DNA of 21,098 bases from assembly GCA_023433685.1 (NCBI GenBank), contig JAEYUD010000228.1, forward strand, positions 1-21,098, in the 5' to 3' direction. A program made the translations under genes and the position numbers. Under the pieces are notes generated by a model. It was given only the letters and a program-made list of their open reading frames with translations, was not told where the DNA came from and did no database searches. Source of the DNA: Bacteroidota bacterium (GTDB lineage: Bacteria; Bacteroidota; Ignavibacteria; Ignavibacteriales; Ignavibacteriaceae). This document shows positions 1 to 6,714 of the stretch, piece by piece. The stretch's first letter is position 1. Each line of letters begins with the position of its first letter.

Positions 1-1048
1 ATCTTAAATTGTGAATTGTTGCCAGCCTGCCCGCGAGGGTGTCGCCGATCTTAAAAAGATGATACAGATAACTTCTCGAAAAATTCCGGCATGTATGGCA
101 GTCACATCCTTCTTCTATGGGACCAAAATCCTTTATATGTACTTCATCCTGCATGTAGATGTACTTGTATAGATCACCGGTAAGGTCATCACGTGATGTT
201 AAACCATCATAATTCCTGAAGGTGTAGAGCCTTTTGTGGCGGGCATCTCTCGTGGGGATCACGCAGTCGAATATCTCGTAACCCGCGAGCCAGGCTTTAG
301 CGAGGTTTTCGGGCTTACCTATCCCGAGTGCATGCTTGGGGTAGCCGGGTCCTATAATCTCAGCAACATACCCAACCATGTCGAGCAGTTTTCCTTCATC
401 GTCAATAGGCCAACCACCGAATCCATATCCGTCGAAGCCGGTTTCAAGCAATCCTTCCGAGCATTTTTTCCGGAGCCCGGGGTTGTTGCCCCCCTGCACC
501 ACACCGAAAAGAAGCGGGCTGTCACCCTCTTTGATCTTTCTGATCTTCAGCTGGTTTTCAAACTCTGTTTTACACCTTTTCGCCCACTTTAATGTAAGAT
601 CCACACTCTCCTCCTGCACACTGTCGGGCGCGCTTGGGTGTGTGCAATAATCGAGGCAGTAAATAATATCAGCCCCGATTCGGAACTGGTGCTGAATGCA
701 CTTCTCGGGGGTTAACGTGCTTTTTTCCTTCTCGTTTTCAAGCCGATAGGTAAATCCGTCTTTGTGAATCGTCCCCGCCTTCGACTCCGTTATGAGTGAA
801 TAAACCTGAAACCCACCCGAGTCGGAGATCACCGGGTGCCTGAAGTTCATAAAATTGTGGATACCACCGGCGCCATGCACTGTTGAGAGTCCCGGTTTTG
901 TGGTGAGGTGTAGCGTGTTTACCACTATCGCCTCAATTCCACACCCCTCAAGATCGAGTGAATCGATGTTTCTGACGATACCGCGTGTTCCGTCGGGCAA
1001 AAACACGGGGAATTTCAACTCACCAGAGCGGGTCTTAAGACTCTTCAT
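1..1048 (-). CDS. tgt: tRNA-guanine transglycosylase (queuosine synthesis), 3' end cut by window
   Basis: Exchanges guanine 34 of GUN-anticodon tRNAs for the queuine precursor preQ1. Translating the minus strand gives one uninterrupted frame of about 349 residues that runs off the left edge. Visible family marks are the DSGGFQVYSL active-site segment, FGVVQGG, GFGFGGWPI, HALGIGKPE, PTRDARHKRLYTFRN and the zinc ligands in CDCHTC followed by YLYHL, as in bacterial TGT. The start is uncertain: ATG codons at 1051 and 1048 are adjacent, and an AAGGA-type ribosome site lies just upstream, favouring 1048. It overlaps the end of rsmI by 14 bp, so it is the last visible gene of a four-gene operon. The sequence looks somewhat divergent from Escherichia coli Tgt but keeps the catalytic and zinc residues I could check. 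Confidence 0.93.
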   Translation of the reverse strand, partial: MKSLKTRSGELKFPVFLPDGTRGIVRNIDSLDLEGCGIEAIVVNTLHLTTKPGLSTVHGAGGIHNFMNFRHPVISDSGGFQVYSLITESKAGTIHKDGFTYRLENEKEKSTLTPEKCIQHQFRIGADIIYCLDYCTHPSAPDSVQEESVDLTLKWAKRCKTEFENQLKIRKIKEGDSPLLFGVVQGGNNPGLRKKCSEGLLETGFDGYGFGGWPIDDEGKLLDMVGYVAEIIGPGYPKHALGIGKPENLAKAWLAGYEIFDCVIPTRDARHKRLYTFRNYDGLTSRDDLTGDLYKYIYMQDEVHIKDFGPIEEGCDCHTCRNFSRSYLYHLFKIGDTLAGRLATIHNLR

Positions 1049-1835
1049 CATGATCCTTTTTCATCTGCTTCATTTGATATTTTGAAATTTTCTTCTCTCC
1101 TTCTGCAACAGGAATTGTGGATTCATCATCAATCTCCGGTTCAAACCCGTCAACCGTGCACTCGATCAGAGCAGTGATCTCCCCCCTCAGATCGGTCTCT
1201 TCGAGCACTTTTGCCATCTTTGACAGATCTGCCCTGACTATCGTCTCAAATTTTTTTGTCAGTTCTATACACACCACAGCGCGCCTCTCGCCCAACACTT
1301 CGAAAGCCGATTCCATTGTTTTGATGATCCGGTGTTTCGACTCAAAAAATATCAGAGTGTGCCCGGAATGCTTCTCTTCTTCAAAGAACTTCCTCCGCTT
1401 TCCCTCTTTCCGCGGTGGAAAACTTTTGAATGTGTAGCTTGAAGAAGGGAGCCCGGAAGCAACAAGCGCGGTCTGGACGGCTGATGGACCGGGACAAACC
1501 TCAACCTTAAAACCTTCAGCGATCGCTAATGATACAGCCCTGTAACCAGGGTCACTCACCCCCGGCATCCCGGCATCAGATACCAACCCCACTTCTTGAC
1601 CCTCACGAAGAAGGTCAACTATCTTTTCAGCCGCCTGCTCTTCGTTGTGCTCATGATAAGAGAAAAACCGGGCATCTGACTCAATTTCAAGCTTTTGAAA
1701 AAGTGAGCGTGTTGTCCTTGTGTCTTCACACGCGAAATACCGGAGGCTCTTCAACAGTCTCAGGCTCCTCAATGTAATATCTTCAAGGTTGCCTATCGGT
1801 GTCGCAATCACATAAAGCGTGCCTGAACCGGTCAT
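1035..1835 (-). CDS. rsmI: 16S rRNA (cytidine1402-2'-O)-methyltransferase RsmI
   Basis: Methylates the 2'-hydroxyl of C1402 in helix 44 of 16S rRNA, in the ribosomal P-site/decoding region, using S-adenosylmethionine. The 266-residue length is normal for a slightly short family member. The N-terminus LYVIATPIGNLEDITLRSL (7-25), the CEDTR motif (36-40), SYHEHNE (59-65), SDAGMPGVSDPG (86-97) and PGPSAVQTALVASGLP are diagnostic of the tetrapyrrole-methylase-fold RsmI family. Its start overlaps the stop of the preceding methyltransferase gene in an ATGA arrangement, so translation is probably coupled. Its last 14 bp overlap tgt. The C-terminal tail after about residue 240 is acidic then lysine-rich and not conserved in the family. 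Confidence 0.96.
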   Translation of the reverse strand: MTGSGTLYVIATPIGNLEDITLRSLRLLKSLRYFACEDTRTTRSLFQKLEIESDARFFSYHEHNEEQAAEKIVDLLREGQEVGLVSDAGMPGVSDPGYRAVSLAIAEGFKVEVCPGPSAVQTALVASGLPSSSYTFKSFPPRKEGKRRKFFEEEKHSGHTLIFFESKHRIIKTMESAFEVLGERRAVVCIELTKKFETIVRADLSKMAKVLEETDLRGEITALIECTVDGFEPEIDDESTIPVAEGEKKISKYQMKQMKKDHDEES

Positions 1836-2653
1836 TCACCACTCCCTTTGGTACTTTTATCGACCATCACCACCACTTCATTCTCAAATTCGATGTAATG
1901 CAACTCCCAGCCATACTCCGCGGCACCACGTTTCAGGTCTTCCTCATGATTTCCAAGTATATCGGTCTTTTTTGCTACAAGGTTCAGAGTGGGGAACGAG
2001 ATCAGAACCTTCTTCGCCGGAACGTTTTTCACCACTTCGAGTCCGGCACCGTTTGATCTGTGCTCGAGACAGTAATACATTTTGAAAAGGAACGCCACAT
2101 CAACCGGAATTACCGGGGGATCGGTGTAAATATCCCTCTGAATACCGAGGGGTTCGAGTCCCTCCAGTTCAAAATAGTAGTTTATCAGATCGATGAATTG
2201 CTCATTTACATCATAAGAGTAAAATTTTACAGAGGCATCCAACCCCATCCATCTGAACGAGAGTGGATTAAGAGCGCACGCGAGATCCGCGATTGATGAA
2301 GGGGTGCCGGTTGCTTCAAACAGCCTTTTGTAATAGTCATCGAGCAGTTGATTACGCTCCCGCGTTGAAGAATGCTTCGAAAAGATCGACCAGCAAACTT
2401 CCCTGATCTGTTCGTCATCTTTCAGGCTGAAGGCGTTGGCGAGGGCTTCTTTCACTTTTTTGTAGTTGGGCTCGCCAAGATATTCCGCCCTGATGCGGTG
2501 AAGTTTCTTCTTTGCCATCTCTTCGGCTATTTTCAGGCTTTTGTGCCTGTCAAGTTCTTTCACCATCACATCCCTGATGGTTTCCTCAAGTATGATCCTG
2601 TATTTCTTCGATGCTTTTATTTTTTTAACAATTTCTTCTATTTTTTCTTCCAT
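1832..2653 (-). CDS. ArmA/RmtB/FmrO-family 16S rRNA (guanine1405-N7)-type methyltransferase
   Basis: A 273-residue class I methyltransferase that aligns by eye along its whole length with the aminoglycoside-resistance methyltransferases ArmA and RmtB. It shows VKKIKASKKYR (9-19), RHKSLK (36-41), AKKKLHRI (47-54), KHSSTRERNQLLDDYY (93-108), the SAM-motif region ADLACALNPLSF (122-133), VDVAFLFKMYYCLE (184-197) and LISFPT (217-222). In the family these regions form the RNA-binding N-terminal helical domain and the SAM pocket. Differences are a changed SAM glycine (ACALNP where ArmA has GCGFNP) and loss of the S-L-x-G-K-x-K-G-M stretch after the ISFP motif. The ATG at 2653 matches the ArmA N-terminus. 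A longer TTG start at 2674 is possible. It lies 4 bp into rsmI and follows the cold-shock-domain gene closely. It may act on G1405, or may have drifted to another rRNA target. Confidence 0.85.
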   Translation of the reverse strand: MEEKIEEIVKKIKASKKYRIILEETIRDVMVKELDRHKSLKIAEEMAKKKLHRIRAEYLGEPNYKKVKEALANAFSLKDDEQIREVCWSIFSKHSSTRERNQLLDDYYKRLFEATGTPSSIADLACALNPLSFRWMGLDASVKFYSYDVNEQFIDLINYYFELEGLEPLGIQRDIYTDPPVIPVDVAFLFKMYYCLEHRSNGAGLEVVKNVPAKKVLISFPTLNLVAKKTDILGNHEEDLKRGAAEYGWELHYIEFENEVVVMVDKSTKGSGE

Positions 2654-2678
2654 CACGGGGTTCTTTATCTTCAAAAAA

Positions 2679-3242
2679 TCAGTTCATTCGCTCTTTTAAT
2701 TCAGCTTCGGCTTTCCGCATTTCATCAAACCAGAACGGTTTTTGCGCGGAGGCCCCGATCTCATCCAGATTCAGTTTCTCAAGAAGCATTTTCAACTCAT
2801 CATCCATCAGGTATGGCAGAATTGTAGTTGGAAGGTGAAGTATCTTCTCTGAGTCAAGTATCCTTTGCGTTGTGAGCGGGGAAATGTGCCCTTTTTTCTT
2901 CAACTCGCTGTACAGGAAAAAGAGATCATACAGATTCGACCTCCCCGTCTCGAATTCCCGTACCAATGTATGCACCAAACCCGGTATTTTTTCTTCCGGG
3001 ATCTCACCCACCTCATACCAGATATCATCAACTTTTCTTTTGTGATCAGGTCTCATTTTAGAAGTGAAAAAGAGGAAAAAATCACCCCTCTTCAGTTTCG
3101 CGAGTTTGGTAAGAAGTTCTTCCCGCTTGATCTGGGAAAAATGGAAGAATACATCCCCCTGGTAGTGCACACTTCTAAGGAATCCGAATCCTTTTTCATC
3201 AATCTTTTTTACCCGGCAAAAATCAACAGGCTCTATGGTCAT
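2679..3242 (-). CDS. Cold-shock-domain RNA-binding protein with C-terminal helical extension
   Basis: A 187-residue protein. Residues about 7-60 look like an OB-fold cold-shock domain, with RNP1-like KGFGFLR (17-23) and RNP2-like DVFFHFSQI, followed by a strand ending in RGDFFLFFTSK. The rest is predicted mostly helical and charged, and I do not recognise a family for it. Such domains bind single-stranded RNA or DNA without strong sequence specificity. A strong ribosome site (GGGAGGGTGGA) sits just before the ATG at 3242. It is the first gene of the leftward operon with the ArmA-like methyltransferase, rsmI and tgt. A role in RNA handling is therefore likely, but its exact job is not visible from sequence. 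Confidence 0.8.
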   Translation of the reverse strand: MTIEPVDFCRVKKIDEKGFGFLRSVHYQGDVFFHFSQIKREELLTKLAKLKRGDFFLFFTSKMRPDHKRKVDDIWYEVGEIPEEKIPGLVHTLVREFETGRSNLYDLFFLYSELKKKGHISPLTTQRILDSEKILHLPTTILPYLMDDELKMLLEKLNLDEIGASAQKPFWFDEMRKAEAELKERMN

Positions 3243-3534
3243 TCCACCCTCCCGCAGGTTGAAATCTCCGGAATGGTGAAATAAAAACAGGTGGCTTCAA
3301 TTTTGATCCGGGAGAAAAATGAAGTCATAAGAATCATGTTCAGCCTTTTCACAAGGTCTCTTTCTTATTGAAATTATAACCGTGTAATTTAATGAATTAT
3401 TGAATATCTGTTATCTGATTAATCCTCACAGACAAAATAATTATAGCCTCACCACATCCCGGCCTCAAATGTTGTGTTGATATAATACCTGAAAAGAACT
3501 ATTTTTGCAACCTTTAATCGTTCTTCAATAAATT
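3243..3534. promoter_or_regulatory. Divergent intergenic region between the RNA-modification operon and the SRPBCC gene
   Basis: This AT-rich gap of 292 bases separates divergent genes and holds no convincing ORF. On the plus strand, TATTTTTG at 3500-3507 fits the Bacteroidota -7 consensus TAnnTTTG, with TTG at 3477-3479 20 bases upstream. That would place a start about 20-28 bases before the ATG at 3535. A TATAAT at 3481-3486 is an alternative -10 element but has no good -35. The promoter of the leftward operon must also lie here; I could not pick one out. Confidence 0.4.
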
Positions 3535-3990
3535 ATGAGGTATCCTGTGAAGTATTCATGCGAAATTGAGATCAATCTTCCTGTTTCACGCGTAGTGGAA
3601 CTCTTCGACAGCGTCGAGAATCTTAAAAAGTGGCAACCCGGCTTTGTCAGTTTCGAGCCAGTTAGCGGTACCACCGGTCAGGTCGGCGCGAAATCCCGGC
3701 TGAAATACGTGATGGGCAAAAGGGAGATCGAAATGATCGAAACAATAACCGTGAAAGACCTTCCACGTGAGTTCTCCGGCACTTATGAAGCAAAAGGTGT
3801 CTGGAACGAGGCAAAGAACTTCTTCATTCCCCTTGGTGCCAACAAAACACTTTATAAAAGTGAGAACGAATTCCGCTTCTCCGGCTTTATGAAACTCATC
3901 GGTCTGCTGATGCCCGGAGCATTCAAAAAACAGAGCATGAAATATCTTGAGCTCTTTAAGGAATTCGCCGAAAGTGAAGGAAACAACTGA
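3535..3990 (+). CDS. SRPBCC (START/polyketide cyclase-like) fold protein
   Basis: A 151-residue single-domain protein. The N-terminal strand-helix pattern (EIEINLPVSRVVELFDSVENLKKWQPG, about residues 11-37), a central GxxGAKSRL strand and a long C-terminal helix (MPGAFKKQSMKYLELFKEFAE) are typical of the SRPBCC superfamily, which forms a deep hydrophobic ligand pocket. Family members bind lipids, polyketides or other small molecules. The ligand cannot be told from the sequence. No signal peptide is visible, so it is probably cytoplasmic. There is no clear Shine-Dalgarno before the ATG, as is common in Bacteroidota-type genomes. It is monocistronic and is the last chromosomal protein gene before the attachment site. 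Confidence 0.82.
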   Translation: MRYPVKYSCEIEINLPVSRVVELFDSVENLKKWQPGFVSFEPVSGTTGQVGAKSRLKYVMGKREIEMIETITVKDLPREFSGTYEAKGVWNEAKNFFIPLGANKTLYKSENEFRFSGFMKLIGLLMPGAFKKQSMKYLELFKEFAESEGNN

Positions 3991-4061
3991 ACGGGAGGAT
4001 CAATCATCTGATCACTGTTTCAAACTCTGCCGGTTCCCTGTTAATCATACTTTAAAACGAC

Positions 4062-4087
4062 AAAAGCTCTCACGATGGAGAGCTTTT
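4062..4087 (-). terminator. Intrinsic terminator of the tRNA-Lys gene
   Basis: A perfect 10-bp inverted repeat, AAAAGCTCTC / GAGAGCTTTT, with a 6-base loop. Read on the minus strand it ends in a T-rich tract and begins one base after the CCA end of the tRNA-Lys fragment, so it terminates the leftward tRNA transcript. It is nearly symmetrical and may work in both directions. Confidence 0.75.
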
Positions 4088-4088
4088 C

Positions 4089-4133
4089 TGGTGCACCTTG
4101 CGGGACTCGAACCCGCGACCTGATGATTAAGAG
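4089..4133 (-). tRNA. 3' half of tRNA-Lys(CUU): attachment-site remnant at the element's left end
   Basis: On the minus strand this reads as anticodon loop CTCTTAA (4133-4127, anticodon CTT), stem TCATC, variable AGGTC, T-arm GCGGG-TTCGAGT-CCCGC, acceptor strand AAGGTGC, discriminator A and encoded CCA (4091-4089). Bases beyond 4133 do not provide the pairing strand GATGA, the D-arm or the 5' acceptor strand GCACCTT, so the gene is cut exactly at the 5' side of the anticodon loop. That is a favoured crossover site of tyrosine integrases. The integrase gene next door confirms an attachment junction. The intact tRNA-Lys should lie at the far right end of the element, outside the window. Confidence 0.9.
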
Positions 4134-4157
4134 TAAGAATAAGTGTGTTTTTAGCTC

Positions 4158-4188
4158 AAAAATGGGCTTTTTTCTCAATTTTAGCCCA
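4158..4188 (-). terminator. Probable terminator downstream of the integrase gene
   Basis: An inverted repeat TGGGCT (4163-4168) / AGCCCA (4183-4188) has a 14-base AT-rich loop. On the minus strand it is followed at once by TTTTTG (4162-4157). It lies 30 bp beyond the integrase stop and before the attachment core, so it probably ends the integrase transcript. Confidence 0.5.
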
Positions 4189-4212
4189 CTATTTCTACTG
4201 AGTTTAAATGAG

Positions 4213-4233
4213 TTCTGTTATACTTCTGTTATA
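4213..4233. repeat. Tandem 10-bp direct repeat TTCTGTTATA near the attachment core
   Basis: TTCTGTTATA occurs at 4213-4222 and again at 4224-4233, an 11-bp period (about one helical turn), across the last codons and stop of the integrase gene. The phasing and the distance of about 85 bp from the crossover loop fit integrase or excisionase arm-type binding sites, but two short copies could be chance. Confidence 0.35.
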
Positions 4234-5483
4234 TCGTTTTCGAGTGAGTTCCGGAGTAACTTGGGCATTTTCATCTCCTCATCTAACACCTGTCGAACCA
4301 TCTCGACATCGTAACGGATATAGTTCCTCTCGGTAACTTTCACGTCGGAGTGATCCAACAATTTTTTGACACGGTAAATGTCAAACCGCAGATTGTTAAT
4401 GAAGTACGATGCGGCGGTTGACCTGATCTGCTTTAGCGTGTATTTCTTTTTGATATGTCCGGCTTTCGTCAGAGTCGTCATTAGCCGATCCCAAAAGCCG
4501 AGAGGTGACGTATAATCCAGTTCATTGATCTTGAAATGACCAAACAACCTTCCAGAGTCTCCCGGTCTAACTCCCATTTCTTCACGTAGCAGGAATTCCA
4601 ACTCACCGTAGAGCGGGAACAAGTAGAACTCTCTCCCCTTCCGGCGTCCACTTTTAACATTCTGGATTTTGATGACCTTCTCATTGAAGTCGATGTTCTC
4701 CTTGAGCTGGACCATCGCAGAACTGACCCGGCATCCGGTCAGAAATAAGAATCGAATTATGGCGTAAGCATTTGGATAATTGGTGTTGTCTTTTAACTGA
4801 TACAATATCTTCCACATATCGTGAAGTGGGATCGGCTCAGGATCTGAGTCCTCAACCCTCAGGTTCTCGAAAATTTGTTCCCGGGCGAGTCCTTTCTTAA
4901 TGAATGATGCCCAAAGAGATTTTAGAGTTCTGACATATATACTGCGTGTGGTTTGGCTCAGTATTTTGTGCGATACCGTACCATCCTTTTCAGTGACTCC
5001 TTTGAATTTGTAATCTTCAAAGTAGTGCAACAACCTGTGGAAATCATCTTGGTTGTATGTGTGGACTTCCCTATCGCCACAAGCCGCGATCATATGTTCG
5101 ATAGCGATTCGATAGTTGATGATTGAACGCTCGCGCAGTTGATCCTTTTTGCCGGGGATTGATCTCTCGATCACAAATTCCTTAAATGCTTCGGAGAGTT
5201 TCATTTGGTAACCCAATTTTACCTTTAGCTTATTTTGAAGCCACATTTCATGGACGCCTTTCCGGAATGCTTCGGCGAAGGCACGGACTTCTGGAGTACC
5301 TTTCAGTTCTGCCGGTTGTCCTTTTTCACGGGCTTCTTGAATACGACGGAGATCAGCGGGAGAAATTTCGATCTTGGTGCAGATCGATTTGGATCTCTTC
5401 TTAGGATCAGGCTCTAAACGATCGTAATAGCGTAGCCAGTAAAAGGGACTCCGTTTTTGAGTGTAGAGTCCTCTTACTTTCAT
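4218..5483 (-). CDS. int: Tyrosine recombinase (phage-type integrase)
   Basis: Catalyses site-specific integration at tRNA-Lys. The 421-residue protein has an N-terminal arm-binding region with SPFYWLRYYDRLEPDPKKRSKS near residue 12. A SAM-like core-binding domain follows at about 90-215, then the catalytic domain. Catalytic marks are FLFLTGCRVSSAM (first Arg), a lysine on the beta-hairpin KSGRRKGREFYL, LKQIRSTAASYF (second Arg, where the usual box II His is replaced by Lys), LLDHSDVKVTERNYIRY (His, then the Tyr nucleophile). The gene reads toward the attachment site and begins with an ATGA overlap with the small gene upstream, so the two are co-translated. Length and motifs appear intact, so the enzyme is probably active. 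Confidence 0.95.
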   Translation of the reverse strand: MKVRGLYTQKRSPFYWLRYYDRLEPDPKKRSKSICTKIEISPADLRRIQEAREKGQPAELKGTPEVRAFAEAFRKGVHEMWLQNKLKVKLGYQMKLSEAFKEFVIERSIPGKKDQLRERSIINYRIAIEHMIAACGDREVHTYNQDDFHRLLHYFEDYKFKGVTEKDGTVSHKILSQTTRSIYVRTLKSLWASFIKKGLAREQIFENLRVEDSDPEPIPLHDMWKILYQLKDNTNYPNAYAIIRFLFLTGCRVSSAMVQLKENIDFNEKVIKIQNVKSGRRKGREFYLFPLYGELEFLLREEMGVRPGDSGRLFGHFKINELDYTSPLGFWDRLMTTLTKAGHIKKKYTLKQIRSTAASYFINNLRFDIYRVKKLLDHSDVKVTERNYIRYDVEMVRQVLDEEMKMPKLLRNSLENDITEV

Positions 5484-5692
5484 TTTCGTTTGTTGGGCAT
5501 GAATTCGAGGTGATCGAGTTTAGAACTTTCCACGGCAATCTCTTGGTCGAGAGTAACCAGCAGCTTCTGCAGTTCTTCCAAGGTGATCAGTTCACCATCA
5601 ACTTCGATTTTATCGCCAAGCTTTTTGGCTAAATGGATTAATGTGCGTATTTTTTCGCGCTGACTTCTCAGTTCTTTGAGCTGTGAATTCAT
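5480..5692 (-). CDS. Small coiled-coil protein co-translated with the integrase
   Basis: A 70-residue, highly charged, mostly helical protein (residues about 1-24 and 35-58 look like coiled coil). I do not recognise a family. A good ribosome site (AGAAAGGAAA) precedes the ATG at 5692, and its end overlaps the integrase start by 4 bp. Position just upstream of int is where excisionases or integrase cofactors often sit. It has no evident helix-turn-helix or winged-helix signature, so that role is only a guess. Confidence 0.65.
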   Translation of the reverse strand: MNSQLKELRSQREKIRTLIHLAKKLGDKIEVDGELITLEELQKLLVTLDQEIAVESSKLDHLEFMPNKRK

Positions 5693-5722
5693 GTGATTTC
5701 CTTTCTATAAGGTTGTTTGTTA

Positions 5723-5763
5723 GCTCCCGAGATGATTTGGCCGTCGTACCGGGAGCTTTTTTT
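5723..5763 (+). terminator. Hairpin with T-tract between the secreted-protein gene and the int operon
   Basis: GCTCCCG (5723-5729) pairs with CGGGAGC (5750-5756) and is followed by seven Ts on the plus strand. As an intrinsic terminator it points rightward, although both flanking genes are on the minus strand. It could block antisense transcription toward the lysogeny genes, or act from the other side as a weaker hairpin terminator or processing site after the gene at 5773-6699. Confidence 0.5.
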
Positions 5764-5772
5764 ATTTAGTCC

Positions 5773-6699
5773 TCAATTCCATCCAGTACAAACACCATTC
5801 TCAAAATACACATACTGAGAGCCGTACACCCACTGTTCGTGTGTTCCGTATGCGCTGGCGGAGTCATTAATCTTTTCAGGGGATCCCCATGCGATTCTAA
5901 CCATTTCTGTTGTCATTCCAATCTGAATTTTGCCATCCATCATTGCTTGCCATGCCTTTTGACCGTATCTAGATTTTATTCTATCACTATCTTTTTTATC
6001 CAGAAAAAAAGTTTCAAAATTTCGGAAAGAATACGAGTTTGGGTGGAATTCTGAGATGAATAATGCGACCTGCCTTTTACCAACTTTGAAGATCGCAACG
6101 ACCTCAGGATAGGATTTGACAGAATCAAGTATTGTGATTTTCACAAATTCCATGGCATCGGTTCTGTTGAGCTCAAAAAGTTCACCGGTGTAGGGATCTT
6201 TTATCTTGTCATCTACTGAAAAGAAAGTCCGGTAGAATACCATTTTTTCGAGTGGATAATAAGTTTTACCTGTAAAGAGCTTTTTATAGTGCTCTATGGT
6301 TTTATTTCTGATACAGATCCCTGTCGGAAGAGTGTAATTAATACCGTACTTCAAAGAGACAAAGGTTTTGATATTCCGACCAGTACCTTCCTCTTTACCA
6401 ACTAAGTAAACATTATGGTAATCATCATATTTAGTCTGTACCAACGAATCCAAAAAATACAATACTGTTACCATTTTACCTTTGAGACTGTCCTGCGTGA
6501 GAAGTATTACTTTCTCACCAACATAGCAATTTGTATCAATTGGGAACATGAAACCTACTGGTGAATCGCAAATTGGTTTCGATTCTTCCGGCGATTTCTT
6601 CGTTGGGGCAGGAACTGTTGTTTCAAGTTGACAGAACATCGTAGAATACAAAACGACTAACAGACAAAAACCTTTGATCAATCCTGAGGAATTAAACAT
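5773..6699 (-). CDS. Secreted protein with BamE/SmpA-like C-terminal domain (probable lysogenic-conversion gene)
   Basis: A 308-residue protein. It starts with a signal peptide (hydrophobic stretch about 9-22, GFCLLVVLYSTMFC) and then a Pro/Thr/Lys/Glu-rich linker. Cys23 lies at the signal end, but the four residues TMFC are a poor lipobox, so a lipoprotein is possible but not secure. The last 50 residues (IQIGMTTEMVRIAWGSPEKI ... EQWVYG ... VYFENG) have the GMT-x2-x-V-x2-x-WGxP pattern of BamE/SmpA and related small envelope domains. The middle part is not recognised. The gene begins only 15 bp after the repressor stop on the same strand. It is therefore probably transcribed with the repressor in the lysogen. 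That fits a moron gene altering the host envelope; its actual effect is unknown. Confidence 0.75.
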   Translation of the reverse strand: MFNSSGLIKGFCLLVVLYSTMFCQLETTVPAPTKKSPEESKPICDSPVGFMFPIDTNCYVGEKVILLTQDSLKGKMVTVLYFLDSLVQTKYDDYHNVYLVGKEEGTGRNIKTFVSLKYGINYTLPTGICIRNKTIEHYKKLFTGKTYYPLEKMVFYRTFFSVDDKIKDPYTGELFELNRTDAMEFVKITILDSVKSYPEVVAIFKVGKRQVALFISEFHPNSYSFRNFETFFLDKKDSDRIKSRYGQKAWQAMMDGKIQIGMTTEMVRIAWGSPEKINDSASAYGTHEQWVYGSQYVYFENGVCTGWN

Positions 6700-6714
6700 T
6701 ACACCACCTTAACT

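Noticed and set aside
236..1085. Plus-strand frames over the tgt region
   Set aside because: The minus strand encodes an uninterrupted Tgt with catalytic and zinc motifs, so these are shadows.
4075..4314. Plus-strand frame beginning MESFSGAPCGTRTRDLMIKS
   Set aside because: This is the antisense reading of the tRNA-Lys 3' half and terminator; GTRTRDLMIKS is a well-known false protein produced over tRNA genes.
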